Below, piece after piece: positions 6,947-12,764 of a stretch of DNA of 12,764 bases; within the stretch, counting starts at the first letter, position 1, and each line of letters begins with the position of its first letter. The translations under genes and the position numbers were made by a program. Source of the stretch: Candidatus Poseidoniaceae archaeon (lineage in GTDB: Archaea; Thermoplasmatota; Poseidoniia; Poseidoniales; Poseidoniaceae); NCBI GenBank assembly GCA_022425185.1, contig JAKMFY010000006.1, forward strand, positions 1 through 12,764, read 5' to 3'. The notes under the pieces were generated by a model that had not been told where the DNA came from, made no database searches, and was given only the letters and a program-made list of their open reading frames with translations.

Positions 6947-7381
6947 ATGCTACCAGACACACTGCATAAATTACCTCGCGATGAACGATTTGCCTATGCC
7001 CAACTTCTTGCTTACATGGCACGTGTAGACGACGAAATTACTGTGGACGAATTGGCAATGTTCGAGCAACGAATCGGTACTGCTCTTCTTTCTCCAAATC
7101 AACGAGATCAACTTCGTCGTGCCTTGAAGAATCCTCCAACGCTTGAAGACTGTCTCGAAGGACTTGGCCCAGAATCAGGACGACTCGCTTTGCGTGATGC
7201 TTTGCTCATGGCGACAGCAGATGGCTCTATTGATGGAGACGAATTCGATGTTCTTCAAGAGATTTCAGACCATCTAGGACTTGCGGAAAACGCTGTTAAT
7301 GACCTCATCGAGTGGGCCAAAAAAGGCTACGGATGGATGGAAGAAGGGATTGAATTACTCAATAAACTTCAGCAAGGTTGA
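6947..7381 (+). CDS. TerB-like protein, first of a tandem pair
   Basis: This 144-residue helical protein has the two acidic motifs of the TerB (tellurite resistance B) fold. The first is the segment with Asp28-Asp29 and Glu35; the second is ATADGSIDGDE with Asp92-Gly93 and Glu99, followed by a hydrophobic helix ending LGLAENAVNDLIEWA. TerB-fold proteins are small acidic helical proteins that can bind metal, and they occur in stress-response and phage-defence gene neighbourhoods. The ATG at 6947 has no ribosome binding site, which suggests a short leader or leaderless transcript. The next gene encodes a protein of the same length that aligns without gaps. There are no terA, terC, terD or terE neighbours here, so tellurite resistance itself is not implied. 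The specific function is unknown. Confidence 0.72.
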   Translation: MLPDTLHKLPRDERFAYAQLLAYMARVDDEITVDELAMFEQRIGTALLSPNQRDQLRRALKNPPTLEDCLEGLGPESGRLALRDALLMATADGSIDGDEFDVLQEISDHLGLAENAVNDLIEWAKKGYGWMEEGIELLNKLQQG

Positions 7382-7386
7382 TCGGT

Positions 7387-7836
7387 ATGTTCTGCGACGA
7401 TGTCGCTAATTTAGATGCGAGTGAACGCTCACGTTACGCAGATTTGCTTGTTCTTATCGCCGCTGCTGATGGGGAACTTGTTCGTGAAGAAATACAGGTT
7501 CTTGAGGGGTTGATGGGAAGAGCAATGGTGCATCCTGAAGCAAGAACTTCGATTCGTAAAGGCCTTCATGACCCGCACCGACTTTCCAATTTACTCAAAA
7601 ACGCCAAGGTTCAAACTTTGCGTTTTGTTTTGAGAGACGGGGCTTTGTTGGCAGCTGCAGACGGTGATTATGATAAGCGTGAAGTGAGAATTCTCAAACA
7701 GATAGCAAAAAAGGCTGAGATTTCAAATGACGAATTAAAACAAGTTTTCGATTGGGTTTCAAGTGGATGGGAATGGCACCAAACTGCAAGCAGTGTTCTG
7801 AATTTATCGGCTTCTGACCAAAACACGCCAGAATGA
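7387..7836 (+). CDS. TerB-like protein, second of a tandem pair
   Basis: This 149-residue protein is a paralogue of the preceding one. I chose the ATG at 7387 because it then aligns from residue 1 without a gap: ERSRYADLL against ERFAYAQLL, Asp28-Gly29 and Glu35 at the same positions, and AAADGDYDKRE with Asp92-Gly93 and Glu99 at exactly the positions of the first protein. An alternative TTG start at 7378 would overlap the previous stop by one base and add three residues; AAGGTTGAT just upstream of 7387 resembles a ribosome binding site. The exact positional match shows an old tandem duplication. The C-terminal tail (about 137-149) is unique and hydrophilic. The gene lies 5 bases after its copy and about 50 bases before the methyltransferase, so the three probably form one transcript. 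Confidence 0.72.
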   Translation: MFCDDVANLDASERSRYADLLVLIAAADGELVREEIQVLEGLMGRAMVHPEARTSIRKGLHDPHRLSNLLKNAKVQTLRFVLRDGALLAAADGDYDKREVRILKQIAKKAEISNDELKQVFDWVSSGWEWHQTASSVLNLSASDQNTPE

Positions 7837-7889
7837 AAGGTTTCATGATTTTGACAGGCACATTCAAACCATGATTGAATACCCACTGG

Positions 7890-9899
7890 ATGGGGCGGAC
7901 TATGCAAAACGGTGTCAGCGGATGGTATGCAAGATTAGATCGATGTCTAAATGACAGAGCGGAACAGATCAATATTTGGTTGGCTGCATGGGAGGAATCC
8001 CTCAAAACCCACCAACCAATTGCTGCTTTGTTACCTGGAGATTGGCCAACACTTCCTGCAAATCTATTGACTGACCCTGGGCATGTTCTCGACCATCTTC
8101 TTGCTCGTCATGATGCTGAATCTGATGGCCGCTCTCCTCGTGGAGCGCATCCAACTCCCCCTCGACTTGCAGATTCTGTTATCACATCGGAAATGCTTGA
8201 AACAACAATTCAACCAAAGGTCAAGAAACAGACAACAAATATGCATCTTGCAGACCTTCCTCCTGGCTTCCAGAAGCACATCAAGAAACTCAATTTCCCT
8301 CCGGCTGAAGAAGAAGTCACACTCGACAGTGATGCCTTAGAAGCAGTTGAACGAGGCGAAAGAACCAGCAGCGGAATTCCTCTCCCATTCTCAGACATGT
8401 CTTGTGGCGGTGGAATCTTCCATGCTCGTATGCTTCGAAAGCACAGTGAATTGTTCGAGGGGCAGGATGCTGAGTTGAAGAAAAAGGACACGTTACGTTT
8501 GTTCAAGGGATTCCAATTAATCGATGTTGATTCACTTGTGGTTGAATCCACAAAGAAGCGCCTTCTGCTTGAATCGATTCGATTAGAACTCGTTTCCATG
8601 AGTGGAGAGCAAGAAGGAAAGGTTGCTCGAAAAGATGTAGAGAAAATTCTTGAAGAAAACGTTGTTTGTTCAGATGCTCTTCAACATGATTGGCCATGGG
8701 CTCAATCCCCTCGCTTAATCATTGCAAATCCTCCTTGGTTGAGAATTAAAGACCGTTTCAGAGGTATGGAAGACGGCTCTCAGCGCAGAAAAGACCTCAG
8801 TGAGACATTAAGGAATCTAAAGAATGATGATGGTCCACGATTTTCTACAATGAGAGGCAATGTCAACCTCTACCGGCTTTTCATCGAACGTGGAATGCAG
8901 ATTCTCAGCGAAACTGGGCAAATGCGAGTTGTAGCTCCTGACAGTCTGCTTCGTGAGCAATCCTCTCACCCTCTAAGGAAGCTCCTTGTTGAGAAGCACT
9001 CATGGAGAGAAGTATGGGCCATCGAAGAAGCAAACCTCCTCTTCCCTGGCATGACGCAAGGTGTCGCAATATTGGGAATCTCTTCAACCCCTCATGGCAC
9101 TGAAACACTCAATGTCATCGGTCCAGTAACACGTTCTGATCTACGAAGAGTCGGTACTGGTTTGTCATCACGAGTACCGTCTTTTTCTCTCCCTAGAACT
9201 CGATGGGTCCAATGGGCTCGTAACACATGGGCTGTTCCAAGACTTCCTCGAGACCAAATTGAGCGAAAGCACATTCTCAGTATTCTCGACAATATGTCTG
9301 AATTACCTCGTCTAGGTGACCGTGACCACTGGCTTGCGACTCAAGAACAAACTGTCAAGGTCCGTGTTGGTGAAATTGATCAAACTGCTCATTCAAGCAA
9401 CATCACAAGTTGGGACAAGGCAAGAGCGTCACGCCCGTTTATCCGTGGAGTTCACTTTACAGAAGACGAAGATGGGTCTGTCTACATCCGCCATCCTGCA
9501 TTCCGCAAGGATATACCATCCCGTGCAAATGAGCGACAGCTCGCAATGTGGTCTGGAGTCACTGAAATTCAATCATATGGACCTCGTCTTGCATGCCAAG
9601 CCATCGTTAATGCTCATCAGGAACGAAGACTTCGCTGGGCTGTTATTCCAAAGGGATGCATCCTTGGAAACAGCGTCAATCATATTGAGATGAACCAAGC
9701 GATTCTCAACCGACTTACTGCAACAAAAGGAAACCTCCAAAATGCTCTCGAGTGGATGTGTCAACAACTCAATCAACGAGATCTTGATGATTGGGCAAAG
9801 GCATGGTCTGCAAACAATAACGTAAACAATTACGAACTGGAGATGCTTCCTCTTCAATTAGACGCTGTAAAAGAAGTGTCTGAAATCATGATGGAATGA
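7890..9899 (+). CDS. Eco57I/TaqI-like N6-adenine DNA methyltransferase without nuclease domain
   Basis: This protein of about 669 residues has the motif order of gamma-class N6-adenine methyltransferases, which move a methyl group from S-adenosylmethionine to adenine in a DNA target. Seen: motif X-like GAHPTPPRLADSVI (from 85), motif I DMSCGGGIF (169-177) in place of the usual DPxCGxG, motif II near GFQLIDVDS, a CSDAL strand, and catalytic motif IV NPPW (280-283). Then come GNVNLYRLFIERG and VVAPDSLL, typical of Eco57I-type enzymes. The C-terminal third resembles a TaqI-type target-recognition domain. About 70 extra residues lie between motifs X and I. I see no PD-ExK nuclease motif and no restriction gene nearby, so it looks like a solitary methyltransferase. 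The start is uncertain: ATG 7890, ATG 7902 or TTG 7875, none with a good ribosome binding site. It follows the two TerB-like genes. Confidence 0.83.
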   Translation: MGRTMQNGVSGWYARLDRCLNDRAEQINIWLAAWEESLKTHQPIAALLPGDWPTLPANLLTDPGHVLDHLLARHDAESDGRSPRGAHPTPPRLADSVITSEMLETTIQPKVKKQTTNMHLADLPPGFQKHIKKLNFPPAEEEVTLDSDALEAVERGERTSSGIPLPFSDMSCGGGIFHARMLRKHSELFEGQDAELKKKDTLRLFKGFQLIDVDSLVVESTKKRLLLESIRLELVSMSGEQEGKVARKDVEKILEENVVCSDALQHDWPWAQSPRLIIANPPWLRIKDRFRGMEDGSQRRKDLSETLRNLKNDDGPRFSTMRGNVNLYRLFIERGMQILSETGQMRVVAPDSLLREQSSHPLRKLLVEKHSWREVWAIEEANLLFPGMTQGVAILGISSTPHGTETLNVIGPVTRSDLRRVGTGLSSRVPSFSLPRTRWVQWARNTWAVPRLPRDQIERKHILSILDNMSELPRLGDRDHWLATQEQTVKVRVGEIDQTAHSSNITSWDKARASRPFIRGVHFTEDEDGSVYIRHPAFRKDIPSRANERQLAMWSGVTEIQSYGPRLACQAIVNAHQERRLRWAVIPKGCILGNSVNHIEMNQAILNRLTATKGNLQNALEWMCQQLNQRDLDDWAKAWSANNNVNNYELEMLPLQLDAVKEVSEIMME

Positions 9900-9935
9900 T
9901 GAATCGTGTATTCACAGTCTCAAGTAAACAGACGG

Positions 9936-9952
9936 ATTGGAATTCAACCAAT
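9936..9952. promoter_or_regulatory. Inverted repeat just upstream of the THEP1-like gene's TATA box
   Basis: ATTGG and CCAAT form 5-base inverted arms around a 7-base spacer that contains most of GAATTC. It ends 7 bases before the TATA-like sequence at 9959-9968, where transcription factor B or a regulator would bind. It might be an operator, but arms this short could be chance. Confidence 0.22.
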
Positions 9953-9958
9953 ACGATG

Positions 9959-9968
9959 TTTTATATCA
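9959..9968 (+). promoter_or_regulatory. Archaeal-type TATA box for the THEP1-like gene
   Basis: TTTTATATCA is the best TATA-like sequence in the window and sits in the largest gap between genes (9900-10017, 118 bases). Transcription would be expected to start about 25 bases downstream, near 9990, leaving a leader of about 28 bases that contains the AGGAGA ribosome binding site. Confidence 0.55.
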
Positions 9969-10004
9969 CGAACCCCACCACAAAAGAACGCTGTAAGCAA
10001 TCAT

Positions 10005-10010
10005 AGGAGA
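10005..10010 (+). promoter_or_regulatory. Ribosome binding site of the THEP1-like gene
   Basis: AGGAGA ends 7 bases before the ATG at 10018 and is the strongest ribosome binding site seen in the window. It fixes that start and contrasts with the many genes here that have weak or no sites. Confidence 0.6.
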
Positions 10011-10017
10011 GTCACAT

Positions 10018-10599
10018 ATGGGCATTCATCCTAAGATTGGAATCACTGGTTTACCAAGAAGCGGTAAATCTGCTGTTATGGAAAAAGTTCTATCCATGCT
10101 CAAAGAAGAGCGAACTCGTGAACTTGCAGCCAGAAATTCTGGAACTGAATCTGAAATCATTGGTGGAATTTGCACCGAACCAATTCTTGATGGAAGTGAG
10201 CGTCTAGGCTACAGTGTACGCAACATCGTAACGGGCGAAACTGCAACGATTGCACACAAAGAAATCGATTCAAGACTGCGTGTTCTCGGATATGGTCTCG
10301 ATACTGAAGGCCTTGAAAAAGTCGCAGTACCCGCTATCGAATTCGCAATTGAGCATTGTGAAGTGATCGTTATCGATGAAATCGGAAAGTTTGCAGTTGA
10401 ATCTGAAGCGTTCGTTAATGCTGTACGAAGTGCACTCGAAGTCGATAAACCAACACTCCTTACCCTTCACAAGAAAAGCCGCCATCCATTGTTGCAAGAC
10501 ATTCGACGTCGAGACGATGGACGTATTCTCGAAGTAACTCCTGTCAATAGAGCTCTTCTACCTTACAAGATTCACAAGTTGATGCGCGAGACTTACTGA
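10018..10599 (+). CDS. THEP1-type nucleoside triphosphatase
   Basis: This 193-residue P-loop NTPase resembles THEP1, a family that hydrolyses NTPs in vitro and whose cellular role is unsettled. Seen: Walker A GLPRSGKS at 11-18, the GGICTEPILDGSERLGYSVRNI segment that matches the family's GF-x-T-x-E-x-R-x-x-G-x-R-x-GF region, then a Walker B strand VIVIDEIGKFAVES with Asp120-Glu121. The DEIGKxExxS form of Walker B is diagnostic of the family. The C-terminal part has LLTLHKKSRHPLLQDIR, the family's usual end region. It has its own TATA box and a strong ribosome binding site, so it begins a new transcription unit after the methyltransferase. The N-terminal extension before the P-loop is short, and the length is normal for the family. 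Confidence 0.88.
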   Translation: MGIHPKIGITGLPRSGKSAVMEKVLSMLKEERTRELAARNSGTESEIIGGICTEPILDGSERLGYSVRNIVTGETATIAHKEIDSRLRVLGYGLDTEGLEKVAVPAIEFAIEHCEVIVIDEIGKFAVESEAFVNAVRSALEVDKPTLLTLHKKSRHPLLQDIRRRDDGRILEVTPVNRALLPYKIHKLMRETY

Positions 10600-10607
10600 T
10601 TGCGTTG

Positions 10608-10631
10608 GATTCATACCGACAACGCTCTTGG
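10608..10631 (+). promoter_or_regulatory. Shared promoter-like element GATTCATACC-N9-CTTGG, copy 1
   Basis: GATTCATACC at 10608-10617 is followed after 9 bases by CTTGG at 10627-10631. The same two blocks with the same spacing occur at 10979-11002 upstream of gcvH. The TTCATAC core lies about 24-29 bases before the ATG at 10640, the position expected of a TATA box for a leaderless message. The repetition is seen directly; the promoter role is inference. Confidence 0.4.
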
Positions 10632-10639
10632 TTACCACC

Positions 10640-10966
10640 ATGACGCCGGCAGAAAGGGCCAAGAAACTTCTCTTAGGAACTGGATTATGCCTCGTATTTG
10701 TTTTTGCGATCGGACTTTCAAACAATCGATTTACTCTAAAATCGTTGAATGAAGGATGGCTCTTTCTCATTTTTGGAATAACCATGGTCGGCCTTAGTTT
10801 CACAAATGGAAGTTTTTCTTCTCGGTTTCCAGATGAGTCAGATGAAGAGATGACAGACCGAGTTCAAGATGATGTTACCGAGACGAAGCGAGAGGCAAAC
10901 GTTGGAGATGCCTGGGCATCATTAGAGCATAATGTTCTCACAAACGAGTTAACTGAATCTGAATAA
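10640..10966 (+). CDS. Small two-helix membrane protein, function unknown
   Basis: This 108-residue protein has two hydrophobic segments (about 10-29 and 39-56) separated by NNRFTLKSLNEG, then a hydrophilic, acidic C-terminal half (SDEEMTDRVQDDVTETK and beyond). Basic residues before the first helix suggest that both ends face the cytoplasm. I prefer the ATG at 10640; a TTG at 10628 would add four residues but lies inside the shared upstream element. There is no ribosome binding site, which agrees with a leaderless transcript driven by that element. I recognise no family. The gene lies 40 bases after the THEP1-like gene and 53 bases before gcvH. Confidence 0.65.
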   Translation: MTPAERAKKLLLGTGLCLVFVFAIGLSNNRFTLKSLNEGWLFLIFGITMVGLSFTNGSFSSRFPDESDEEMTDRVQDDVTETKREANVGDAWASLEHNVLTNELTESE

Positions 10967-10978
10967 GTGAAAGCGGTT

Positions 10979-11002
10979 GATTCATACCCTACCTCTGCTT
11001 GG
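10979..11002 (+). promoter_or_regulatory. Shared promoter-like element GATTCATACC-N9-CTTGG, copy 2
   Basis: GATTCATACC at 10979-10988 and CTTGG at 10998-11002 repeat the element upstream of the preceding gene with identical internal spacing and unrelated bases between the blocks. It lies 17-41 bases before the gcvH start. As a TATA-like core this would give a leader of roughly 10-15 bases. Confidence 0.4.
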
Positions 11003-11019
11003 CGTAGAGTGGTAAGGCT

Positions 11020-11403
11020 ATGAGTGAAATTCCCGCTGAGTTATATTACACAAAAGAACATGAATGGATTCGAATGGATGGAGACATCGCCACAATAGGA
11101 ATTACTGATCATGCACAAGATGCTTTGACAGACATCGTATACATTGAACTTCCAGAAGAAGGGGATGTTCTCGACGACATGGGTGAATTCGCTATTGTTG
11201 AATCCGTAAAATCTGCCTCTCCGATCTTTGCACCACTTGCAGGAGAACTTACTGCCGTAAACATCGAACTGGAGGATGCTCCAGAACTCATGAACACCAG
11301 TCCGTATGGAGATGGCTGGATTGTTCAGATGCGCTTGTCAAACCCAGATGATGTATCTGGACTCATGTCTGCTGATGATTACCGCAGTATGATTGGCGAG
11401 TGA
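11020..11403 (+). CDS. gcvH: Glycine cleavage system H protein (lipoyl carrier)
   Basis: This 127-residue protein is GcvH, which carries a lipoyl arm that shuttles the aminomethyl group between the P, T and L proteins of the glycine cleavage system. The start LYYTKEHEWIRMDGDIATIG is the family signature. The lipoylated lysine is Lys64 in IVESVKSAS, with the preceding Glu61 conserved. The later SPYGDGWIVQMRL is also typical. The length is normal for the family. The genes for the P, T and L proteins and for lipoylation are not in this window, so gcvH stands apart from its partners. It has the GATTCATACC element upstream, and its stop overlaps the start of the RNase HI gene. Confidence 0.95.
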   Translation: MSEIPAELYYTKEHEWIRMDGDIATIGITDHAQDALTDIVYIELPEEGDVLDDMGEFAIVESVKSASPIFAPLAGELTAVNIELEDAPELMNTSPYGDGWIVQMRLSNPDDVSGLMSADDYRSMIGE

Positions 11404-11948
11404 ATACATTGCCAGAACCCACTCGACTTACATTGTATGTCGATGGGTCATGTGACGGAAATCAAAATGTCGATGCTGAAACGCCGGCAGGTTGGGGTTT
11501 CGTCGTGATCTTAGGAGATTCAGGGTTGGGCCGTGGTAGCGGTGATGTTGTAACAGAATTGCATGGGCCTGTGGTCACATCAGCAGATGAACCCGAATTC
11601 ATTGGTGCTGAAGTCGGATCGAATAATACCGCTGAACTTTCAGGTTTTTTTGCGGCTCTTCGTTGGCTTCTCACAGAAGAAAATGATGATCCTGTTCGTA
11701 TTCGGGCAGATAGCCAGTACGCAGGTAACATCGCAGCTGGTACTTGGAAGGCTAAAGCAAATCGTGAACTTGCAGCACGCGTCCAGAGGTTATGGGATGA
11801 AGTAGCTTCAATGAGAGACTTATCGTGGGACCATGTTCGTGCTCATCGTGGACATCGTTGGAATGAGCGAGCTGATCACCTTGCAAAACGGGCGATGCGC
11901 CGTGAACGACCGGAACCACTCACGTTCTGGAAACCTGGTCAAGATTGA
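11400..11948 (+). CDS. rnhA: Ribonuclease HI
   Basis: This 182-residue RNase HI cleaves the RNA strand of RNA-DNA hybrids, such as replication primers and R-loops. The four metal-binding acids are present: Asp15 in YVDGSCDG, Glu79 in SNNTAELSG, Asp104 in IRADSQY and Asp159 in NERADHLA. The flexible-loop histidine region reads VRAHRGHRW. The protein is somewhat longer than the common form of about 155 residues, because an insertion lies between the first strand and Glu79 (about 35-72, GLGRGSGDVV to IGAEVG). The start is GTG at 11400, overlapping the gcvH stop as GTGA, so translation is probably coupled although the two functions are unrelated. Its 3' end overlaps the minus-strand galU-like gene by 10 bases. 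Confidence 0.93.
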   Translation: MNTLPEPTRLTLYVDGSCDGNQNVDAETPAGWGFVVILGDSGLGRGSGDVVTELHGPVVTSADEPEFIGAEVGSNNTAELSGFFAALRWLLTEENDDPVRIRADSQYAGNIAAGTWKAKANRELAARVQRLWDEVASMRDLSWDHVRAHRGHRWNERADHLAKRAMRRERPEPLTFWKPGQD

Positions 11949-12764
11949 TTCAATCGTTGTCTAAGCCATGCAGTCAACTCTTCTCCATACTCAGGACGAC
12001 GCAATGCATGATCGATTTGAGATGTTAACCATACAAGTGGCATTCCAGAATCATACCAAGAAACTGTTGAATCTAGAACATGAGCTCGAAGATTCCCTTT
12101 TTTTATCCAATGTTCTAAAATTGCTATCGATTGAAGTTCACCGTGTTCCTCAACGGAATACTGATTGAGTAGGGTCGAGAAATCATCAGTAAAGATGTAA
12201 CGACCGCAGAATGCAAGAGTTGAAGGGGCATCTTCTTTCTTTGGTTTTTCTACGATGGACTGTACTTGATTGCCATCCAGAGAAACGATTCCATATTGGT
12301 TTACAGCATCGTATCCCACATCATAAACAGAACTACATGCGCCTCCTGTCTCTTGATGCAAAGAAACCAACTCTTTGGAAACAGTAGATGGTTCAAATGA
12401 TGAGAGAGCAGCATGATGAGATGTAAGAATATTATCTCCGAGTAGGACGAGGAACGGTCCGGAAATGGAGGGTGAAGCCATAGAGATCGCATGAGCGAGC
12501 CCCAGTTGTTCATGTTGATAATGAACAAAATATTCTGCATCATCTATTGGGTTTAGCAGAGATTCATCGTGTGGAAATGATGAAAAATTATTGTTCATAT
12601 TTTCAAGAAGAGAAGAAAAATCCTTTGATGGGGAAGTAATGATATGGATGCGATTACAGCCTGCTGCACGTGCTTCAAGGATAAGGTGGTGCATTACTGG
12701 AACATCGACAAGTGGAAGCATTTCTTTGGCTACATAGCCGCTGGCTGGCAACATTCGCGTACCC
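11939..12764 (-). CDS. galU: GalU-type UTP-glucose-1-phosphate uridylyltransferase, partial at its N-terminus
   Basis: The gene enters from the right edge on the minus strand. The frame stays open through the ATG at 12754 to the edge and reads GTRMLPAS, which continues the family's nucleotide-binding loop, so the true start lies outside the window and that ATG is internal. The family makes UDP-glucose from UTP and glucose-1-phosphate. Seen: KEMLPLVDVPV with the conserved Lys, EQLGLAHAIS, the metal-binding LLGDNIL, IVEKPKKEDAPS, FCGRYIF and a late WYDSGMPLVW. About 275 residues are visible, close to a full enzyme. It could supply UDP-glucose for the dehydrogenase in the sugar operon, though it is 6 kb away on the other strand. 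A related nucleotide specificity cannot be excluded. Confidence 0.85.
   Translation of the reverse strand, partial: GTRMLPASGYVAKEMLPLVDVPVMHHLILEARAAGCNRIHIITSPSKDFSSLLENMNNNFSSFPHDESLLNPIDDAEYFVHYQHEQLGLAHAISMASPSISGPFLVLLGDNILTSHHAALSSFEPSTVSKELVSLHQETGGACSSVYDVGYDAVNQYGIVSLDGNQVQSIVEKPKKEDAPSTLAFCGRYIFTDDFSTLLNQYSVEEHGELQSIAILEHWIKKGNLRAHVLDSTVSWYDSGMPLVWLTSQIDHALRRPEYGEELTAWLRQRLNQS

Noticed and set aside
6784..6969. A 61-codon plus-strand frame spanning the DUF2237/TerB divergent gap
   Set aside because: Its first half is antisense to the DUF2237 core and its end overlaps the TerB start; there is no ribosome binding site and no family pattern.
7871..7954. A short ORF from the ATG at 7871 in another frame before the methyltransferase
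   Set aside because: It has only 27 codons, has no ribosome binding site and runs into the methyltransferase coding region; more likely chance.
8210..8599. An open frame of 129 codons on the minus strand
   Set aside because: It is antisense to the methyltransferase, is rich in Ser and Arg and has no recognisable domain.
11939..12754. Treating the ATG at 12754 as the true start of the galU-like gene
   Set aside because: The frame stays open to the edge and the upstream codons read Gly-Thr-Arg, which continue the conserved nucleotide-binding loop, so the gene is cut by the window.
1..12764. CRISPR array, insertion sequence, tRNA or rRNA genes
   Set aside because: I saw no regularly spaced direct repeats, no transposase-like protein, no flanking terminal repeats and no tRNA- or rRNA-like stretch; gaps between genes are too short for most of these.

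Overview
The window most likely comes from an uncultivated planktonic archaeon, and Marine Group II (Poseidoniales) is my best guess. The archaeal signs are an HflX GTPase with the archaeal form of the pre-G-domain loop, a THEP1-type NTPase, a probable Pcc1 (KEOPS) subunit, TATA-like boxes at archaeal spacing, and several starts with little or no leader. Bacterial-looking genes (RNase HI, DUF2237, GcvH, GalU/RmlA-type enzymes) mixed into an archaeal background, together with membrane-anchored beta-sandwich and beta-propeller proteins, suit that group. The assignment is inference; no rRNA or tRNA gene is present to test it. Coding density is very high. No gene-free stretch exceeds about 120 bases, and all three convergent gene pairs overlap at their 3' ends.

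Left part (1-4369): the tail of an upstream gene, a two-helix membrane-hairpin protein, a small minus-strand Pcc1-like gene, hflX, then a membrane-anchored carboxypeptidase-regulatory-like protein overlapping a beta-propeller gene by 4 bases.

Sugar part (4451-6472): an RmlA-type sugar-1-phosphate nucleotidyltransferase, a shortened UDP-sugar dehydrogenase lacking the usual C-terminal domain, and a GtrA-family membrane protein form a tight operon. It probably makes an activated sugar acid and serves lipid-linked glycan assembly. A second nucleotidyltransferase of GalU type enters from the right edge on the minus strand.

Middle (6460-9899): a cysteine-rich DUF2237 protein on the minus strand, then two tandem TerB-like proteins that align without gaps, then a large Eco57I/TaqI-like N6-adenine DNA methyltransferase with no visible nuclease domain. 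TerB-TerB-methyltransferase is the most system-like set in the window and the best candidate for something undescribed.

Right part (10018-12764): THEP1-like NTPase with the clearest promoter and ribosome binding site in the window, a small two-helix membrane protein, the lipoyl carrier GcvH, an RNase HI coupled to it by a GTGA overlap, and the partial galU. Two neighbouring genes here share an upstream element GATTCATACC-N9-CTTGG. I saw no CRISPR array, insertion sequence, tRNA or rRNA.
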